A stretch of DNA of 64,000 nucleotides from Micromonospora pattaloongensis (GCF_900107255.1 NZ_FNPH01000005.1:186001-250000); one strand, 5' to 3'; counted from the stretch's first letter, positions 7,089 to 18,356 are shown. A program made the numbers and translations. Notes: generated by a model from the letters alone, not told the origin.

Positions 7089-9560
7089 TCAGCGCGAGGC
7101 GCGGTTGGCGAGGAGGCGGCGGGGGCTCCAGCGGACGAGGGCGTTGCGGTAGCGGCCTAGGGCCGCGACGGCGCTGGCGAAGCGGTCCAGGGTGCGGGAG
7201 CGCCACCGCAGCATGACCGAGGGGGGCAGGACCGCGGCCGTCCATCGGGTACGGCGGTCGGCGCCGGCCGCGACCGCCCGGCGCACCGTGCGCAGCGCCT
7301 CCGGCAACGCCGCGGCCTGGACCGGGTCCCGCGCGTAGCGGGCACGCTCCTCGGCCCGCCCGAGCAGCCGGAGCGCCTCCGCCGACTCGTCGCGCACCCG
7401 TTCCGCCCCGACGAGCCGGTCGGCCGTCGCCCGCGGCGTCTCCGTCGGATCGACCGGCACCCGGTAGTCGACCAGAGTGTCGATCAACTCGTCCCACGCC
7501 GCGTGCGCGTCGCTCCGGGCCCGGTCCGCGTCCGCGCCCGTCACCACGACCCACGCCGCGCCCGGCGGCGCGTCCGCCACAGCGCCGGCGACGCCCGGTG
7601 GCGCGACCGACGCCGCGGCGACGCGGGCGGCGCGTCGACGCCGCACCAGCGACCGGTGCAGCGCCGGGACGGCCAGCAGCGCGAGCGTCAGCAGGACTCC
7701 CGCGGCCGTCCACCATGGCCAGGTCGGACCGCTCGGCGCGGCGGGACCGCCCGGGATGGCGAGACCGTCGTCGACGTCGCGCGCCGGGTCGTCCGCGCCG
7801 GTCGGCCCGGCGGAGGGGTCGGCGCCCGTCGGCGCGCCCGGTGCCGCCGAGGGGACGACCGGCTCCGGACGGTCGGTGTCGGGCGCCCACGCCGTCCGGG
7901 TGGAGCCGGGCACGCTCGCCGCCGGCGTGGCGTCGAACGGCACCCAGCCGAAGCCGTTGAAGTACACCTCGGTCCAGGCGTGCAGGTTCCGGTTGGTCAT
8001 GACCATCGCGCCGTCCTGCTGCACCGTGCCGTTGGTGAAGCCGAAGGCGACCCGGGCGGGGATGTCGGCCGCCCGCACGAGCCACGCCATCGCGGCGGCG
8101 TACTGCTGACAGAAGCCGACCTTGGTGTTCAGGAAGTCGACGATGTCCCGGCCGCTGGTGCCGCCCTCCGTGCGCAGGCTGTAGGAGAACCCGTTGTCGC
8201 GGGAGAAGTAGTCGTAGATCGCTCGAACCCGGTCGTATTCCGTCCGCTTATCGGCGGTTAGCCGCTGGACCAGCCGACTCACCACCGGTTCGACCGGTGT
8301 CCCCGTGAACTGCTTCCGCATCGGGTCGTTCTCCGCGAGCGGCAGCGCCCGGCGCAGCGCCGCCGGGGAGTAGGAGGTGCGGACGAAGTCGAACGAGAAG
8401 CTGCGGTCGCGGTTGCGGCCGCGGTCGGTGAAGACGATCTGCGCGTCCCGGTCGTAGAACCATCGTCCGTCGAGGTCGCGCGCTCCGGTCGGCACCGGGA
8501 AGACCGGCAGCATCGGCATGTCGAAGTCGCGCGAGACCTGCACCGTGGCCTCGTACCTCTCGTTGCTCACCCCGGGCCCCTTCGGCGAGCGGGGCTCCAC
8601 GACGTCCCGCATCGGGATCCCGTTCGGTGGGCGGCTGGCGAACCCGTCGCGTTGCAGCGTGTCGGCCACCCCGAAGCGCAGGTACGCCGGCTGCGGGTCG
8701 CTCGTGGTGACCGTGACCAGCTCCCGCACCTCCGACTGGTTGAGTTGGCCGCTCAGCGCCGCGAACAGGTTCACCCGGCCGTTGCCGGTGCCCCGGCCCG
8801 ACCCGCCCGCCCTGTCCGTCCCGGAGGCGAACGTGTCGAAGAGCCCGCTGGTCATGCCCGGCACGGCGACCGGCAGCAGGATGGCCAGCACGACGCCGAC
8901 CACCGACAGCCGCCGTCCCGCCGCGGCGAGCGGCGAGGCCTCCCAGACGTCGACGTCGCGCCCGTCGCCGGTGAACCGCCGCCCGAAGCGGCGCACCCGG
9001 TCGACGTTGTCGGCCACCAGCAGCCAGAGGAACCCGAGCGCGCCGATGACGAACGGCACCGGCGAGACGCTGTCGACGTAGACCGCCACCGGCACCGAGT
9101 AGATGGCGAGCATCGGCAGCCCGGCCAGCGCCGGACGCCCCAGCCCGACGCTGAGCAGGTCGACGAGGATCGCGACCGCGCCCACCCCCATGACGGTGAT
9201 GAACAGCAGCGGATCCAGGTCCGGCACGGGCACGCCGTACGCGCGCACGTCCTGCGCGGACTGCGTCATCAGCGCGCTGAAGTGCCCGAACGTCTGCGGT
9301 GACGGCACCGCCACCAGATACTCCTGGCCGCTGGGGAACAGCCAGGTCAACGTGAGCAGCAGCCCGCCGATCATCCCGAGCAGCTGCGCCCAGAGCGGGG
9401 CGCGCAGCGCCCGCGCCAGCGTCGCCGCGCCGGTGACCAGCGCGATCGCGATCGTGCACTGCAGCAGCCAGGTCCAGCGCTCGAAGATGGCCGACAGCGG
9501 CGTGGCGGCGAGCAGCGTCGCCAGGCCGGCGACCACCCCGAGGTGACGGCGTCGGGTCAT
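7089..9560 (-). CDS. TgpA-like transglutaminase-domain membrane protein
   Basis: 823 residues. The N-terminal third has six or so transmembrane helices (DUF3488/TgpA_N type). The long extracytoplasmic part carries the transglutaminase-like core with Cys in TKVGFCQQYAAAMAWLVRAA, His in NRNLHAWTEVYFNGFGW and Asp in VPFDATP. A final helix (WPWWTAAGVLLTLALLAVPAL) leads to a cytoplasmic DUF4129-like tail. ATG at 9560 overlaps the stop of the DUF58 gene as ATGA. It is the last gene of the moxR-DUF58-transglutaminase operon, a widespread set thought to act in assembly or quality control of envelope proteins. Confidence 0.88.
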   Translation of the reverse strand: MTRRRHLGVVAGLATLLAATPLSAIFERWTWLLQCTIAIALVTGAATLARALRAPLWAQLLGMIGGLLLTLTWLFPSGQEYLVAVPSPQTFGHFSALMTQSAQDVRAYGVPVPDLDPLLFITVMGVGAVAILVDLLSVGLGRPALAGLPMLAIYSVPVAVYVDSVSPVPFVIGALGFLWLLVADNVDRVRRFGRRFTGDGRDVDVWEASPLAAAGRRLSVVGVVLAILLPVAVPGMTSGLFDTFASGTDRAGGSGRGTGNGRVNLFAALSGQLNQSEVRELVTVTTSDPQPAYLRFGVADTLQRDGFASRPPNGIPMRDVVEPRSPKGPGVSNERYEATVQVSRDFDMPMLPVFPVPTGARDLDGRWFYDRDAQIVFTDRGRNRDRSFSFDFVRTSYSPAALRRALPLAENDPMRKQFTGTPVEPVVSRLVQRLTADKRTEYDRVRAIYDYFSRDNGFSYSLRTEGGTSGRDIVDFLNTKVGFCQQYAAAMAWLVRAADIPARVAFGFTNGTVQQDGAMVMTNRNLHAWTEVYFNGFGWVPFDATPAASVPGSTRTAWAPDTDRPEPVVPSAAPGAPTGADPSAGPTGADDPARDVDDGLAIPGGPAAPSGPTWPWWTAAGVLLTLALLAVPALHRSLVRRRRAARVAAASVAPPGVAGAVADAPPGAAWVVVTGADADRARSDAHAAWDELIDTLVDYRVPVDPTETPRATADRLVGAERVRDESAEALRLLGRAEERARYARDPVQAAALPEALRTVRRAVAAGADRRTRWTAAVLPPSVMLRWRSRTLDRFASAVAALGRYRNALVRWSPRRLLANRASR

Positions 9561-10857
9561 CGCACACCCCCGGCCACCGTCTCGGCCATCGCGGCCCGCC
9601 ACGCGAAGCCCTGGAAGCCCCGCCCCACCTGCGGCCACAACGCCGGCAGGTCGCTGCCGTGCGTGACGCCGACGACCCGCCAACCGCTGTTGAGCAGCGC
9701 GAGCGCGGCGGCGCCGTGCGCGCGGTCCGCCTCGGTGCGGGCGCCGGGCGGCAGGGTGAGCCACGCGGAGCTGTCGATGAGGAAGCCGACGCAGGTCGTG
9801 CCGTTGATCCGCAGGCCGGCCAGGAGCTCGGCCTCCGCGCTGGTCAGCGCGCCCAGCACGGCGATCACCAGGCCGCCGTCGGTCTGCCGGCGTACGCCGT
9901 CGACGAGCGCGGCGATGTCGGTGCGCTGCGCCGGGCGGACATCGGCGAGCCGGTCGAGCAGGACGCCGTCGCCGCCGGCGTCGACCGGGCCGGTGTCGAC
10001 GGTGGCGTCGGTGACCAGGCGCAGCTTGTAGCCGGCCCGGTGCAGGTGCACGGAGATGCTGGCGACGGCCGAGACCGCCCACTCGAAGCTCGCCGTCGGA
10101 CCCTCGCCCCGGTGGGCGTACCCGCGGGTGTCCAGCACAACCGTCGCGCGGCTCTCCCAGGGCTGCTCCTCGCGCCGCACCATCAGCTCGCCGGTGCGGG
10201 CCGTCGACTTCCAGTGCACCCGGCGCAGGTCGTCGCCGCGCCGGTACTCCCGGGTCGCGGCGTCGTCCTCGCCGTGCACCGCCACCGATCGGGCGCGGCT
10301 CTCGCCGCTGCCGGCGTACTCGCCGCCGAGCGGGACCGTGGGCAGCGGGACCACCTGCGGTACCACGGTGAGCCGGTCGACGCTGGGGAAGGCGCGGGTC
10401 AGCTCGCAGAAGCCGAACGGGTCGGTCAGCCGGACGACCAGGGGGCCGATCTCGTACCGGCCGCGCACGTCGGCGCGGACCGTGTACGCGACCGAGCTGG
10501 CCTGCTGGGCGCCGAGCCGCTCCAGCACCACGCGGGGCCGGCTGCCCAGCGCGTAGGGGAGCCGGTCCTCCAGCAGCAGGGTGCCGGTGGGCAGCCGGGA
10601 CAGGTTCTGCAGCCGCAGCACCACGCGGGCGCTGGTGCCGACCGGGACCCGGTGCGGCTCCAGCGAACGGCTGCAGGCGAGCCGGTACCGGCTGCGCCCC
10701 ACGTACGCGACCGCCAGCAGCGGCAGCACCGCGAGCAGGAACGCGACCCGCAGCAGGTCCTTCTCGCCGAGGACGACCGCCGAGATCCCGGCCGCGACGG
10801 CGGAGGCCAGGAAGGACCGTCCCCGGATGGTCAGGCCGCGCAGCGCCTCGCGCACGG

Positions 10858-10861
<4 letters not shown>
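9557..10861 (-). CDS. DUF58 domain protein
   Basis: 434 residues from GTG at 10861, overlapping the moxR stop (GTGA). Two N-terminal hydrophobic helices (FLASAVAAGISAVVLG, LLRVAFLLAVLPLLAVAYVG) anchor a beta-rich region. The DUF58 core follows, with the hallmark REYRRGDDLRRVHWKSTARTGELMVRREE. The family is related to von Willebrand A domains and acts with MoxR ATPases. Its position between moxR and the transglutaminase gene, all joined by 4-base overlaps, shows that the three are made together. Confidence 0.88.
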
Positions 10862-11916
<1,055 letters not shown>

Positions 11917-12116
11917 GGGCCTCCTCCTCATCCTGCTGCGGCTGCCTACCTATACGTGTCCGTGCATGCCGCAGTTCGCGGATTTTGGCCGTGCTTTGGG
12001 CCCGGACCACCCGCATCCCCCAGGCTAGCCAAGGTGCGATGTTTAGCCGAGGGAGTCTCGGGTGCCGGCGGTGTCCGTTACGGCACGGCGGGTGCGACAC
12101 GGGGTCACCGGCGGGT

Positions 12117-12122
12117 TAGACT
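12117..12122 (+). promoter_or_regulatory. -10 box for the leaderless leuS leader transcript
   Basis: TAGACT lies six bases before the ATG of the leader peptide, so transcription would start at or next to the ATG and the mRNA would be leaderless. A weak -35 candidate, GCGACA, lies 17 bases upstream. Confidence 0.55.
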
Positions 12123-12128
12123 GCCGTC

Positions 12129-12167
12129 ATGGCCAGGGCCTTCCTGCTTCTTAGTTGGCCGTGCTGA
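12129..12167 (+). CDS. leuS leader peptide with three consecutive leucine codons
   Basis: ATG to TGA encodes MARAFLLLSWPC (12 residues). Residues 6-8 are Leu codons CTG, CTT, CTT. CTT is rare in this GC-rich genome, as expected of a sensor codon. The coding end overlaps the left arm of a hairpin, and a Rho-independent terminator follows before leuS. This is the classic design of ribosome-mediated attenuation: when charged leucyl-tRNA is scarce the ribosome stalls at the Leu codons, and leuS is expressed. Expression itself is not shown by sequence. Confidence 0.75.
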   Translation: MARAFLLLSWPC

Positions 12168-12231
12168 CAGTCCCGGCAGCTCCACCGGCCGGACGGCAGC
12201 ACGGCGACCCCTCCTGCGGAGGGGCTTTTTT
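12158..12231 (+). terminator. leuS attenuator: pause hairpin and intrinsic terminator
   Basis: GCCGTGCTG (12158-12166, within the end of the leader ORF) pairs perfectly with CAGCACGGC (12197-12205). Directly after comes CCCCTCC-TGC-GGAGGGG (12208-12224), then C and six T residues (12226-12231), a textbook intrinsic terminator and the only strong one in this window. Its position 87 bases before the leuS ATG, after a Leu-rich leader ORF, supports attenuation control. Confidence 0.82.
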
Positions 12232-12317
12232 ATGCCCTCCGCGCCCTTATGCCCGCCGCGCCGCGCCGGCGGGCGGACCGACCCGGGCCCTGGACCTTAC
12301 GACGCGAGGTGGCGACC

Positions 12318-15140
12318 ATGACTGAGACAGCCGAGACGACGGCGGACATCCCGCCCTTCCGGTACACGGCCACCCTGGCCGGCGAGATCGAGGCGCGCTG
12401 GCAGCAGCGCTGGGACGAGCGGGGCACGTTCCACGCGCCGAACCCGGCCGGCCCGCTGGCCGACCCGGCGCACCCGCGGTTCAACGCCGAGAAGCTCTAC
12501 CTGATGGACATGTTCCCGTATCCGTCCGGCGCCGGCCTGCACGTCGGCCACCCCCTGGGCTTCATCGGCACCGACTGCTTCGGCCGCTACCAGCGGATGG
12601 CGGGCCGCAACGTCCTGCACACGATGGGCTTCGACTCGTTCGGCCTGCCGGCGGAGCAGTACGCCGTGCAGACCGGGCAGCACCCGCGCACCACGACCGA
12701 GCAGAACATCGAGCGCTACCGGCAGCAGCTGCGGATGCTGGGCCTGGGGCACGACCAACGCCGGTCGGTGGCGACCACCGACGTGGAGTTCTACCGCTGG
12801 ACCCAGTGGATCTTCCTGCAGATCTTCAACTCCTGGTACGACACCGACGCGGGCCGGGCGCGGCCGATCGCGGAGCTGATCGCGGAGTTCGCCAGCGGGC
12901 AGCGGGGCACGCCGGACGGCCGCGCCTGGGCGGAGCTGTCGGAGGTGGAGCGGCGCGGCATCGTCGACGACTACCGGCTGGCCTACATCTCCGAGGCGCC
13001 CGTCAACTGGTGCCCCGGGCTGGGGACGGTGCTGGCCAACGAGGAGATCACCGCCGACGGGCGCTCGGAGCGGGGTAACTTCCCGGTCTTCAAGCGCAAC
13101 CTGCGGCAGTGGATGATGCGGATCACCGCGTACGGCGACCGGCTGCTGGCCGACCTGGACCTGCTGGACTGGCCCGAGCCGATCAAGCTGATGCAGCGCA
13201 ACTGGATCGGCCGCTCCTCGGGCGCGCACATCAGCTTTCCGACCGAGGCCGGCGCGATCCGGGTCTTCACCACCCGCCCGGACACGCTGTTCGGTGCGAC
13301 GTACATGGTGCTGGCGCCGGAGCACGAGCTGGTCGACGCGATGATCCCGGCCGCCTGGCCGGAGGGGACCCGGCCGGCCTGGACCGGCGGGCACGCCACC
13401 CCGCGCGAGGCCGTCGAGGCGTACCGCAAGTTCGCGGCCGGCAAGACCGACGTGGAGCGGCAGGCCGAGGCGAAGGAGAAGACCGGCGTCTTCGTCGGCG
13501 CCTTCGCCACCAACCCGGTCAACGGCGCCCGCCTGCCGGTCTTCATCGCCGACTACGTGCTGGCCGGGTACGGCACCGGGGCGATCATGGCGGTGCCGGG
13601 CCAGGACGAGCGTGACTGGGCGTTCGCGGAGGTCTTCGACCTGCCGGTGATCCGTACGGTGCAGCCGCCGGAGGGCTTCGACGGCAAGGCGTACACCGGC
13701 GAGGGTCCGGCGGTCAACAGCGGGTTCCTGGACGGGCTGGACATCGCCGAGGCGAAGGCGCGGATCATCGAGTGGCTGGAGTCCAACGGCCACGGCACCG
13801 GCGCGGTGACGTACCGGCTGCGGGACTGGCTGTTCAGCCGGCAGCGTTACTGGGGCGAGCCGTTCCCGATCGTGTACGACTCCACCGGTCTGCCGATCGC
13901 GCTGCCGGAGGAGATGCTGCCGCTGGAGCTGCCGGAGGTCGCGGACTTCTCGCCGAAGACGTTCGATCCGGAGGACGCCGACAGCTCGCCGGAGACCCCG
14001 CTGTCGCGGAACCGCGAGTGGGTGGAGGTGGAGCTGGACCTGGGTGACGGCCCGAAGCGCTACACCCGGGAGACCAACACGATGCCGCAGTGGGCGGGCT
14101 CGTGCTGGTACGAGCTGCGCTACCTGGACCCGACCAACGCGCAGACGTTCGCCGACCGCGCGAACGAGGAGTACTGGCTGGGACCGCGCACCCCGACCGA
14201 CGCCGGCGGCGCCGACCTGTACGTCGGCGGCGTCGAGCACGCGGTGCTGCACCTGCTGTACGCGCGCTTCTGGCACAAGGTGCTGTACGACCTGGGCCAC
14301 GTGTCGAGCAAGGAGCCGTTCCGGCGCCTGTTCAACCAGGGCTACATCCAGGCGTACGCCTACACCGACCCGCGCGGCGCGTACGTGCCCGCCGAGGAGG
14401 TCGTCGAGCGCGACGGCCGGTTCTTCCGCGGCGAGACCGAGGTGAACCGCGAGTACGGCAAGATGGGCAAGTCACTGCGGAACGTGGTCACGCCGGACGA
14501 GATGTGCGCAGCGTACGGGGCGGACACCTTCCGGGTCTACGAGATGTCGATGGGTCCGCTGGAGGTCTCCCGCCCGTGGGAGACGCGGGCGGTCGTCGGC
14601 TCGTACCGGTTCCTGCAGCGGGTGTGGCGCGCGATGATCGACGAGCACACCGGCGAGCTGCGGGTGGTGGACGCCCCGGCGGACGAGAAGACGCGGCGGC
14701 TGCTGCACCGGGTGATCGACGGGGTGCGCGGCGACATGGACGCGCTGCGCTTCAACACCGCGATCGCCAAGTTGATCGAGCTGACCAACGGGCTGACCCA
14801 GCTGTCGGCGACCCCGCGTGAGGTGGCCGAGCCGCTGGTGCTGATGCTGGCGCCGTTCGCTCCGCACGTCGCGGAGGAGCTGTGGCAGCGGCTGGGGCAT
14901 GCCGATTCGCTGGCGTACGCGGACTTCCCGGTGGCCGACCCGGCGCTGCTGCGCGCCGAGTCCGTCACCTATCCGGTGCAGGTCAACGGCAAGGTCCGGG
15001 GCCGGGTGGAGGTCCCCGCGGACGCCACCGAGGCGCAGGTCCGCGAGGCCGCCCTGGCCGCCGTCGCCGACCAGCTGGCCGGCCGCGACCCCCGCAAGGT
15101 CATCGTCATCCCCGCCCGGATGGTCAGCGTCGTCCTCTGA
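12318..15140 (+). CDS. leuS: Leucyl-tRNA synthetase
   Basis: 940 residues from ATG at 12318 ([16 protein letters not shown]). Class I synthetase that charges tRNA-Leu. The HIGH signature is HVGH (residues 75-78, in [15 protein letters not shown]). The CP1 editing domain contains [19 protein letters not shown] near residue 317. The KMSKS loop is KMGKS at 715-719. The C-terminal anticodon-binding and LeuRS-specific domains are complete (VQVNGKVRG near the end). The length is somewhat above bacterial norms because of actinobacterial insertions in the catalytic and tRNA-binding parts. An in-frame upstream start at 12249 is rejected because it lies in the attenuator region. Confidence 0.97.
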   Translation: MTETAETTADIPPFRYTATLAGEIEARWQQRWDERGTFHAPNPAGPLADPAHPRFNAEKLYLMDMFPYPSGAGLHVGHPLGFIGTDCFGRYQRMAGRNVLHTMGFDSFGLPAEQYAVQTGQHPRTTTEQNIERYRQQLRMLGLGHDQRRSVATTDVEFYRWTQWIFLQIFNSWYDTDAGRARPIAELIAEFASGQRGTPDGRAWAELSEVERRGIVDDYRLAYISEAPVNWCPGLGTVLANEEITADGRSERGNFPVFKRNLRQWMMRITAYGDRLLADLDLLDWPEPIKLMQRNWIGRSSGAHISFPTEAGAIRVFTTRPDTLFGATYMVLAPEHELVDAMIPAAWPEGTRPAWTGGHATPREAVEAYRKFAAGKTDVERQAEAKEKTGVFVGAFATNPVNGARLPVFIADYVLAGYGTGAIMAVPGQDERDWAFAEVFDLPVIRTVQPPEGFDGKAYTGEGPAVNSGFLDGLDIAEAKARIIEWLESNGHGTGAVTYRLRDWLFSRQRYWGEPFPIVYDSTGLPIALPEEMLPLELPEVADFSPKTFDPEDADSSPETPLSRNREWVEVELDLGDGPKRYTRETNTMPQWAGSCWYELRYLDPTNAQTFADRANEEYWLGPRTPTDAGGADLYVGGVEHAVLHLLYARFWHKVLYDLGHVSSKEPFRRLFNQGYIQAYAYTDPRGAYVPAEEVVERDGRFFRGETEVNREYGKMGKSLRNVVTPDEMCAAYGADTFRVYEMSMGPLEVSRPWETRAVVGSYRFLQRVWRAMIDEHTGELRVVDAPADEKTRRLLHRVIDGVRGDMDALRFNTAIAKLIELTNGLTQLSATPREVAEPLVLMLAPFAPHVAEELWQRLGHADSLAYADFPVADPALLRAESVTYPVQVNGKVRGRVEVPADATEAQVREAALAAVADQLAGRDPRKVIVIPARMVSVVL

Positions 15141-15148
15141 AACTCCGC

Positions 15149-15218
15149 CGATCTTGCAGTTGTGGCCCGGAAATAACGGGTGAACCCGAGCATATGAAGG
15201 GCCACAACTGCAAGATCG
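15149..15218. repeat. Intergenic palindrome, 20-bp perfect arms
   Basis: CGATCTTGCAGTTGTGGCCC (15149-15168) and its exact inverse (15199-15218) flank a 30-base loop. It lies between the convergent leuS and TVP38-type genes. The right arm plus the following CGGGGA recurs almost unchanged after mraY (28720-28742), so this is a member of a dispersed repeat family. It probably also ends transcription in both directions, although there is no T-run. Confidence 0.75.
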
Positions 15219-15224
15219 CGGGGA

Positions 15225-15917
15225 TCAGTGGGGGCCGGGGCGGGCTGTCAGGCGCCAGTGGAGGGTGGCGGCGGTGCTGATGAGGGCGCCTAGGGCGGCG
15301 GGGAGGAACGTGAGCAGGTCGAGGTGGCCGGGGCGGACCGCCGCGGCCCCGATAGCGGCGTAGCTGAACGCGGACGGGGTGGCCCCGAGCAGCGTGCCGA
15401 TCAGGTAGTGCCGGGCGCGCACCGATGTCGCGCCGTACGCGTAGCCGACCAGCCCGAACGGCGCGACCGGCAGCAGCCGGACCACGACCACGGCGAGCAC
15501 CCCGCGCCGGGCGAGCCAGTTGTCGACCCGGGCGAGCCGGCCGCCGGCGCTTGCGGCCAGGCGGCCGTGTCCGGCCCAGCGCCCGGCGACGAACGTGACG
15601 ACCCCGGCGAGCACGGCCGCGAGCAGCGCATAGACGCCGCCGGCGAGCGCGCCGAAGAGGGCGCCGCTGCCGAGTGAGATCGCGGTGCGGGGCACCAGGG
15701 CGGCCAGCAGCACCGCCCCGACGGTCACGGCGACGACCGGACCGGCCGGCCCGACCGTCGCCACCGCCGAGCCGAGCCGCTCCAGGGGGAGCAGCGCGGC
15801 GACGAGCGCGAGCGCCGCGACCGCCAGTCCCAGCACCGCCGGTCGGATCAGCCCCCGGGCCCGGTGGGGCCGCCGGGCCGGCGGGGTGGGGGAGGGCGAG
15901 GTGGTGCCGACCGTCAC
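15225..15917 (-). CDS. TVP38/TMEM64 (SNARE-associated/DedA-like) membrane protein
   Basis: 230 residues from GTG at 15917, overlapping the gatD stop. There are five or six hydrophobic helices, and the family signature is present: FGALAGGVYALLAAVLAGVV followed by ARRGVLAVVVVRLLPVAPFGLVGYAYGATSV. The family includes membrane proteins implicated in undecaprenyl-phosphate or phospholipid flipping and envelope homeostasis. Its place at the end of the murT-gatD operon makes a cell-envelope role plausible, but this is inferred from context. Confidence 0.82.
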   Translation of the reverse strand: MTVGTTSPSPTPPARRPHRARGLIRPAVLGLAVAALALVAALLPLERLGSAVATVGPAGPVVAVTVGAVLLAALVPRTAISLGSGALFGALAGGVYALLAAVLAGVVTFVAGRWAGHGRLAASAGGRLARVDNWLARRGVLAVVVVRLLPVAPFGLVGYAYGATSVRARHYLIGTLLGATPSAFSYAAIGAAAVRPGHLDLLTFLPAALGALISTAATLHWRLTARPGPH

Positions 15918-16729
15918 GCGGCGCGCGTCGCGGCGAGCCGTTCGGCCCGGAGCCGGTCGGACCAGGTGTCGTCGAGCGGGGGCAGCGCGCTCGTGCCGGT
16001 CGCCCAGCGCAGCAGCAGGTCGGCCAGGGCGGGGTTGCGGGCCAGCGCGGGACCGTGCGAGTACGTCCCGAGCAGCTTGCCCCGCCAGGCCCCCTCGGTG
16101 GCGCCGTCGTTGCCGATGCCGGTCGTGACCCGGGCCAGCGGCGCGGCGTCGGGCCCGAGGTGGGTGCGCCCGCCGTGGTTCTCGAAGCCGGTCAGCGGCG
16201 GCAGGCCGAGCCGCGGGTCGATCTCGCCGGCGAGCTCGCCGACGGCGCGGGACGGCCCGCGGTCGGAGTGCAGGTCGAGCAGCTGCAGGCCGGCGCAGGT
16301 GGTGCCCTTGGCGACGAACGAGCTGCCCAGCAGCTGGTAACCGGCGCAGACGGCGAACACCACGGAGCCCTGGGCGACGGCGCGGTGCAGGCCCCCGTCC
16401 GCGATCAGCCGCTGCGCGGCGAGCGCCTGCGGGCCGTCCTCGCCGCCGCCGAGGAGGTAGATGTCGGCGGTGGTGGGCAGCGGCTGGTCGGAGCGGACCT
16501 CGATCAGCTCGACCGGCATTCCGCGCTGCTGCGCGCGCCGGCCGAGGATCAGCATGTTCCCGCGGTCGCCGTAGGTGGAGAGCAGGTCCGGGTAGATCCA
16601 GACGATGCGCAGCGCGCTCGTCGTGCCCGCGGGGACCGGCTCGCCGTACGGCGATGTGCGGTAGGGGCCCTCGCCGTGCGGCGACACGGAGTAGGGGTCC
16701 TGCGCCATGGAATAGGGGTCAGTTGACAC
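15914..16729 (-). CDS. gatD: Lipid II isoglutaminyl synthase, glutaminase subunit
   Basis: 271 residues. CobB/CobQ-like class I glutamine amidotransferase that supplies ammonia to MurT for amidating D-Glu of the peptidoglycan stem. The nucleophile is Cys128 in VVFAVCAGYQLLG and the catalytic His is His225 in LLGTYSHGPALA; the core begins LRIVWIYPDLLSTYGDRGNM at residue 40. The first 39 residues are an unusual tail with repeated DPYS/GPYxxSPYG units. GTG at 16729 overlaps murT by 11 bases. ATG at 16708 (MAQDPYS) is an alternative start, eleven bases after the murT stop. Confidence 0.92.
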   Translation of the reverse strand: MSTDPYSMAQDPYSVSPHGEGPYRTSPYGEPVPAGTTSALRIVWIYPDLLSTYGDRGNMLILGRRAQQRGMPVELIEVRSDQPLPTTADIYLLGGGEDGPQALAAQRLIADGGLHRAVAQGSVVFAVCAGYQLLGSSFVAKGTTCAGLQLLDLHSDRGPSRAVGELAGEIDPRLGLPPLTGFENHGGRTHLGPDAAPLARVTTGIGNDGATEGAWRGKLLGTYSHGPALARNPALADLLLRWATGTSALPPLDDTWSDRLRAERLAATRAA

Positions 16730-17954
16730 GGTCCAACTCCGCTCGGATGTCCTGGAACGCCGTGTAGTTGGCGATCACCTCAAGCCGGCCGACCGGCACC
16801 GCCGCGACCGCCTCGGTGAACGTCCGCACGTGCTGGAACGGCACGCCGTTGACGTCCAGCCGGACCGCCAGGTCGTACGCGCGGTCACCGGTGATCAGCA
16901 CCTGCCGGCCGCGCAGCGGGGCGAAGTCGACGTCGAAGAGCCAGGAGGTGTCCAGCCCGTCGGGGTCCCGGGCGTTGATGGAGAGCAGCGTGGGCGCCTC
17001 GTCGGCCATGTCGAACGCCTCCAGCCAGCTGGCGGGGTTCTTGGCGAGCAGCAGCCGGATGTTGCGGCCGTCGCGTACGACCTGAGCGTACCGGCCGGCG
17101 ACCGAGGCGACCCCGCCGAGCCGCGAGACCGCGTCGGTCGGTCGGACGCCGAACTGCGCGGCCACCGCGAGCGCCGTCGCGGCGTTGCCGAGGTTGACCC
17201 GGCCGGGGAGCTGCAGCACGATCTTGTGCCACGCGCCCGTCGGGTCGACGACGCCGTCGTCCTCGACCACCCACTGGGCCTCCGGGCGGCGCAGCGGGCA
17301 GCCGGTGCACCACCACTGCTCGTCGGCGCGTTCGATCGGGGACCCGCACTCGGGGCAGACCCAGGAGTCGTCGTGCCAGCGTTGACCGGCGCTGAACCAG
17401 GTGACCGCGGTGTGGTCGACGGTCGCCCAGACCACCATCGGGTCGTCGGCGTTCGCGACCACGTGCACGTCGGGGTGCTTGACCAGCGCGGCGCGCCACA
17501 GCTGCGCCATCATGGCGACTTCCTTGGCGCGGTCGAGCTGGTCGCGGGAGAGGTTCAGCAGCGCGACCACCCGGGGCTCGGTCGCCTCGAGCACCTGCGG
17601 CAGGTAGTGCTCGTCGACCTCCAGCACGGCGTACGGGGTGGTGCCGGCCTTGGCCAGCGCGGAGGTGTGCCCGGTCGGCATGTTGGCGCCGAAGGAGTTG
17701 GTCGCGACCGGCCCGAGCACGCCGACGGCGGCGGTGGTCAGCCGCGTCGTGGTGGTCTTGCCGTTGGTGCCCGACACCAGAGCGATGGCGCGGCCGGTCG
17801 ACAGATGGGCGAGCAGGTCGGGGTCGATCTTGAGGCCGATCCAGCCGCCGATCACCGAACCGTCGCCGCGTCCGGCGGCGCGGGACAGCGCCGCGGCGGT
17901 ACGCGACACGGAGCTGGCCACCTTCGCCCGCAGGGGCATCTTCGCGTCCGTCAC
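16719..17954 (-). CDS. murT: Lipid II isoglutaminyl synthase, Mur ligase-like subunit
   Basis: 411 residues. ATP-grasping Mur-ligase-type enzyme that, with GatD, converts the alpha-carboxyl of D-iso-glutamate in lipid II to an amide. The P-loop is SGTNGKTTTTRL (residues 61-72). The MurT-specific zinc ribbon has Cys200, Cys203, Cys216 and Cys219 (WVCPECGSP, WWCTGCPLR). The C-terminal DUF1727 domain ends with the PVGRLEVIANYTAFQDIRAEL segment. First gene of the leftward operon murT-gatD-TVP38. Confidence 0.95.
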   Translation of the reverse strand: MTDAKMPLRAKVASSVSRTAAALSRAAGRGDGSVIGGWIGLKIDPDLLAHLSTGRAIALVSGTNGKTTTTRLTTAAVGVLGPVATNSFGANMPTGHTSALAKAGTTPYAVLEVDEHYLPQVLEATEPRVVALLNLSRDQLDRAKEVAMMAQLWRAALVKHPDVHVVANADDPMVVWATVDHTAVTWFSAGQRWHDDSWVCPECGSPIERADEQWWCTGCPLRRPEAQWVVEDDGVVDPTGAWHKIVLQLPGRVNLGNAATALAVAAQFGVRPTDAVSRLGGVASVAGRYAQVVRDGRNIRLLLAKNPASWLEAFDMADEAPTLLSINARDPDGLDTSWLFDVDFAPLRGRQVLITGDRAYDLAVRLDVNGVPFQHVRTFTEAVAAVPVGRLEVIANYTAFQDIRAELDRVN

Positions 17955-18356
17955 GCGACGAGGTTACCGGACCGGGTGCGCAGGAAATCGGCGTGCGCCG
18001 CGCTGCCGCGCGATGGGAGGGGGACGCGGCGGTGGGGCTCCGTGGTGATGCCGGCCGATCGGTGGGTTGTCGACGGTACGAACCGGCTGAGCTGCGGGGA
18101 CCGCGCGGGGGAGATCGACCGGTCGGGCACCGCCGGGCGCGGAAAAGTTCTGTGCCAAAGGTCACCGGCCATCGTCACGTCCTGATGCGACGGTCGCACG
18201 CTCCGTCGCGATTTATCGGATGACTAGTAACCAATCGGACAAAAGCCGCCAGGTGAACTTCGTTCCGGACATTGTTCGTCACACTGCGTATAAGGCGTGA
18301 TCGGCTAGAACGGTAGGACCGGTGCGCAACCGCGCACCGGATGTGACCGCCGGTGT
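17955..18356 (+). other. Non-coding region upstream of the riboswitch
   Basis: About 400 bases between the murT start and the riboswitch. It contains a local A/T-richer patch around 18205-18295 with a -10-like TATAAG at 18289-18294, a likely promoter for the riboswitch transcript, and a perfect hairpin (CCGGTGCG, six-base loop, CGCACCGG) at 18319-18340 just before the aptamer. The murT promoter must be at the left end. No gene is seen. Confidence 0.5.

Noticed and set aside
12297-14300. 667-codon minus-strand frame inside leuS
   Set aside because: It is the antisense shadow of a perfect leuS gene; high GC leaves long open antisense frames.
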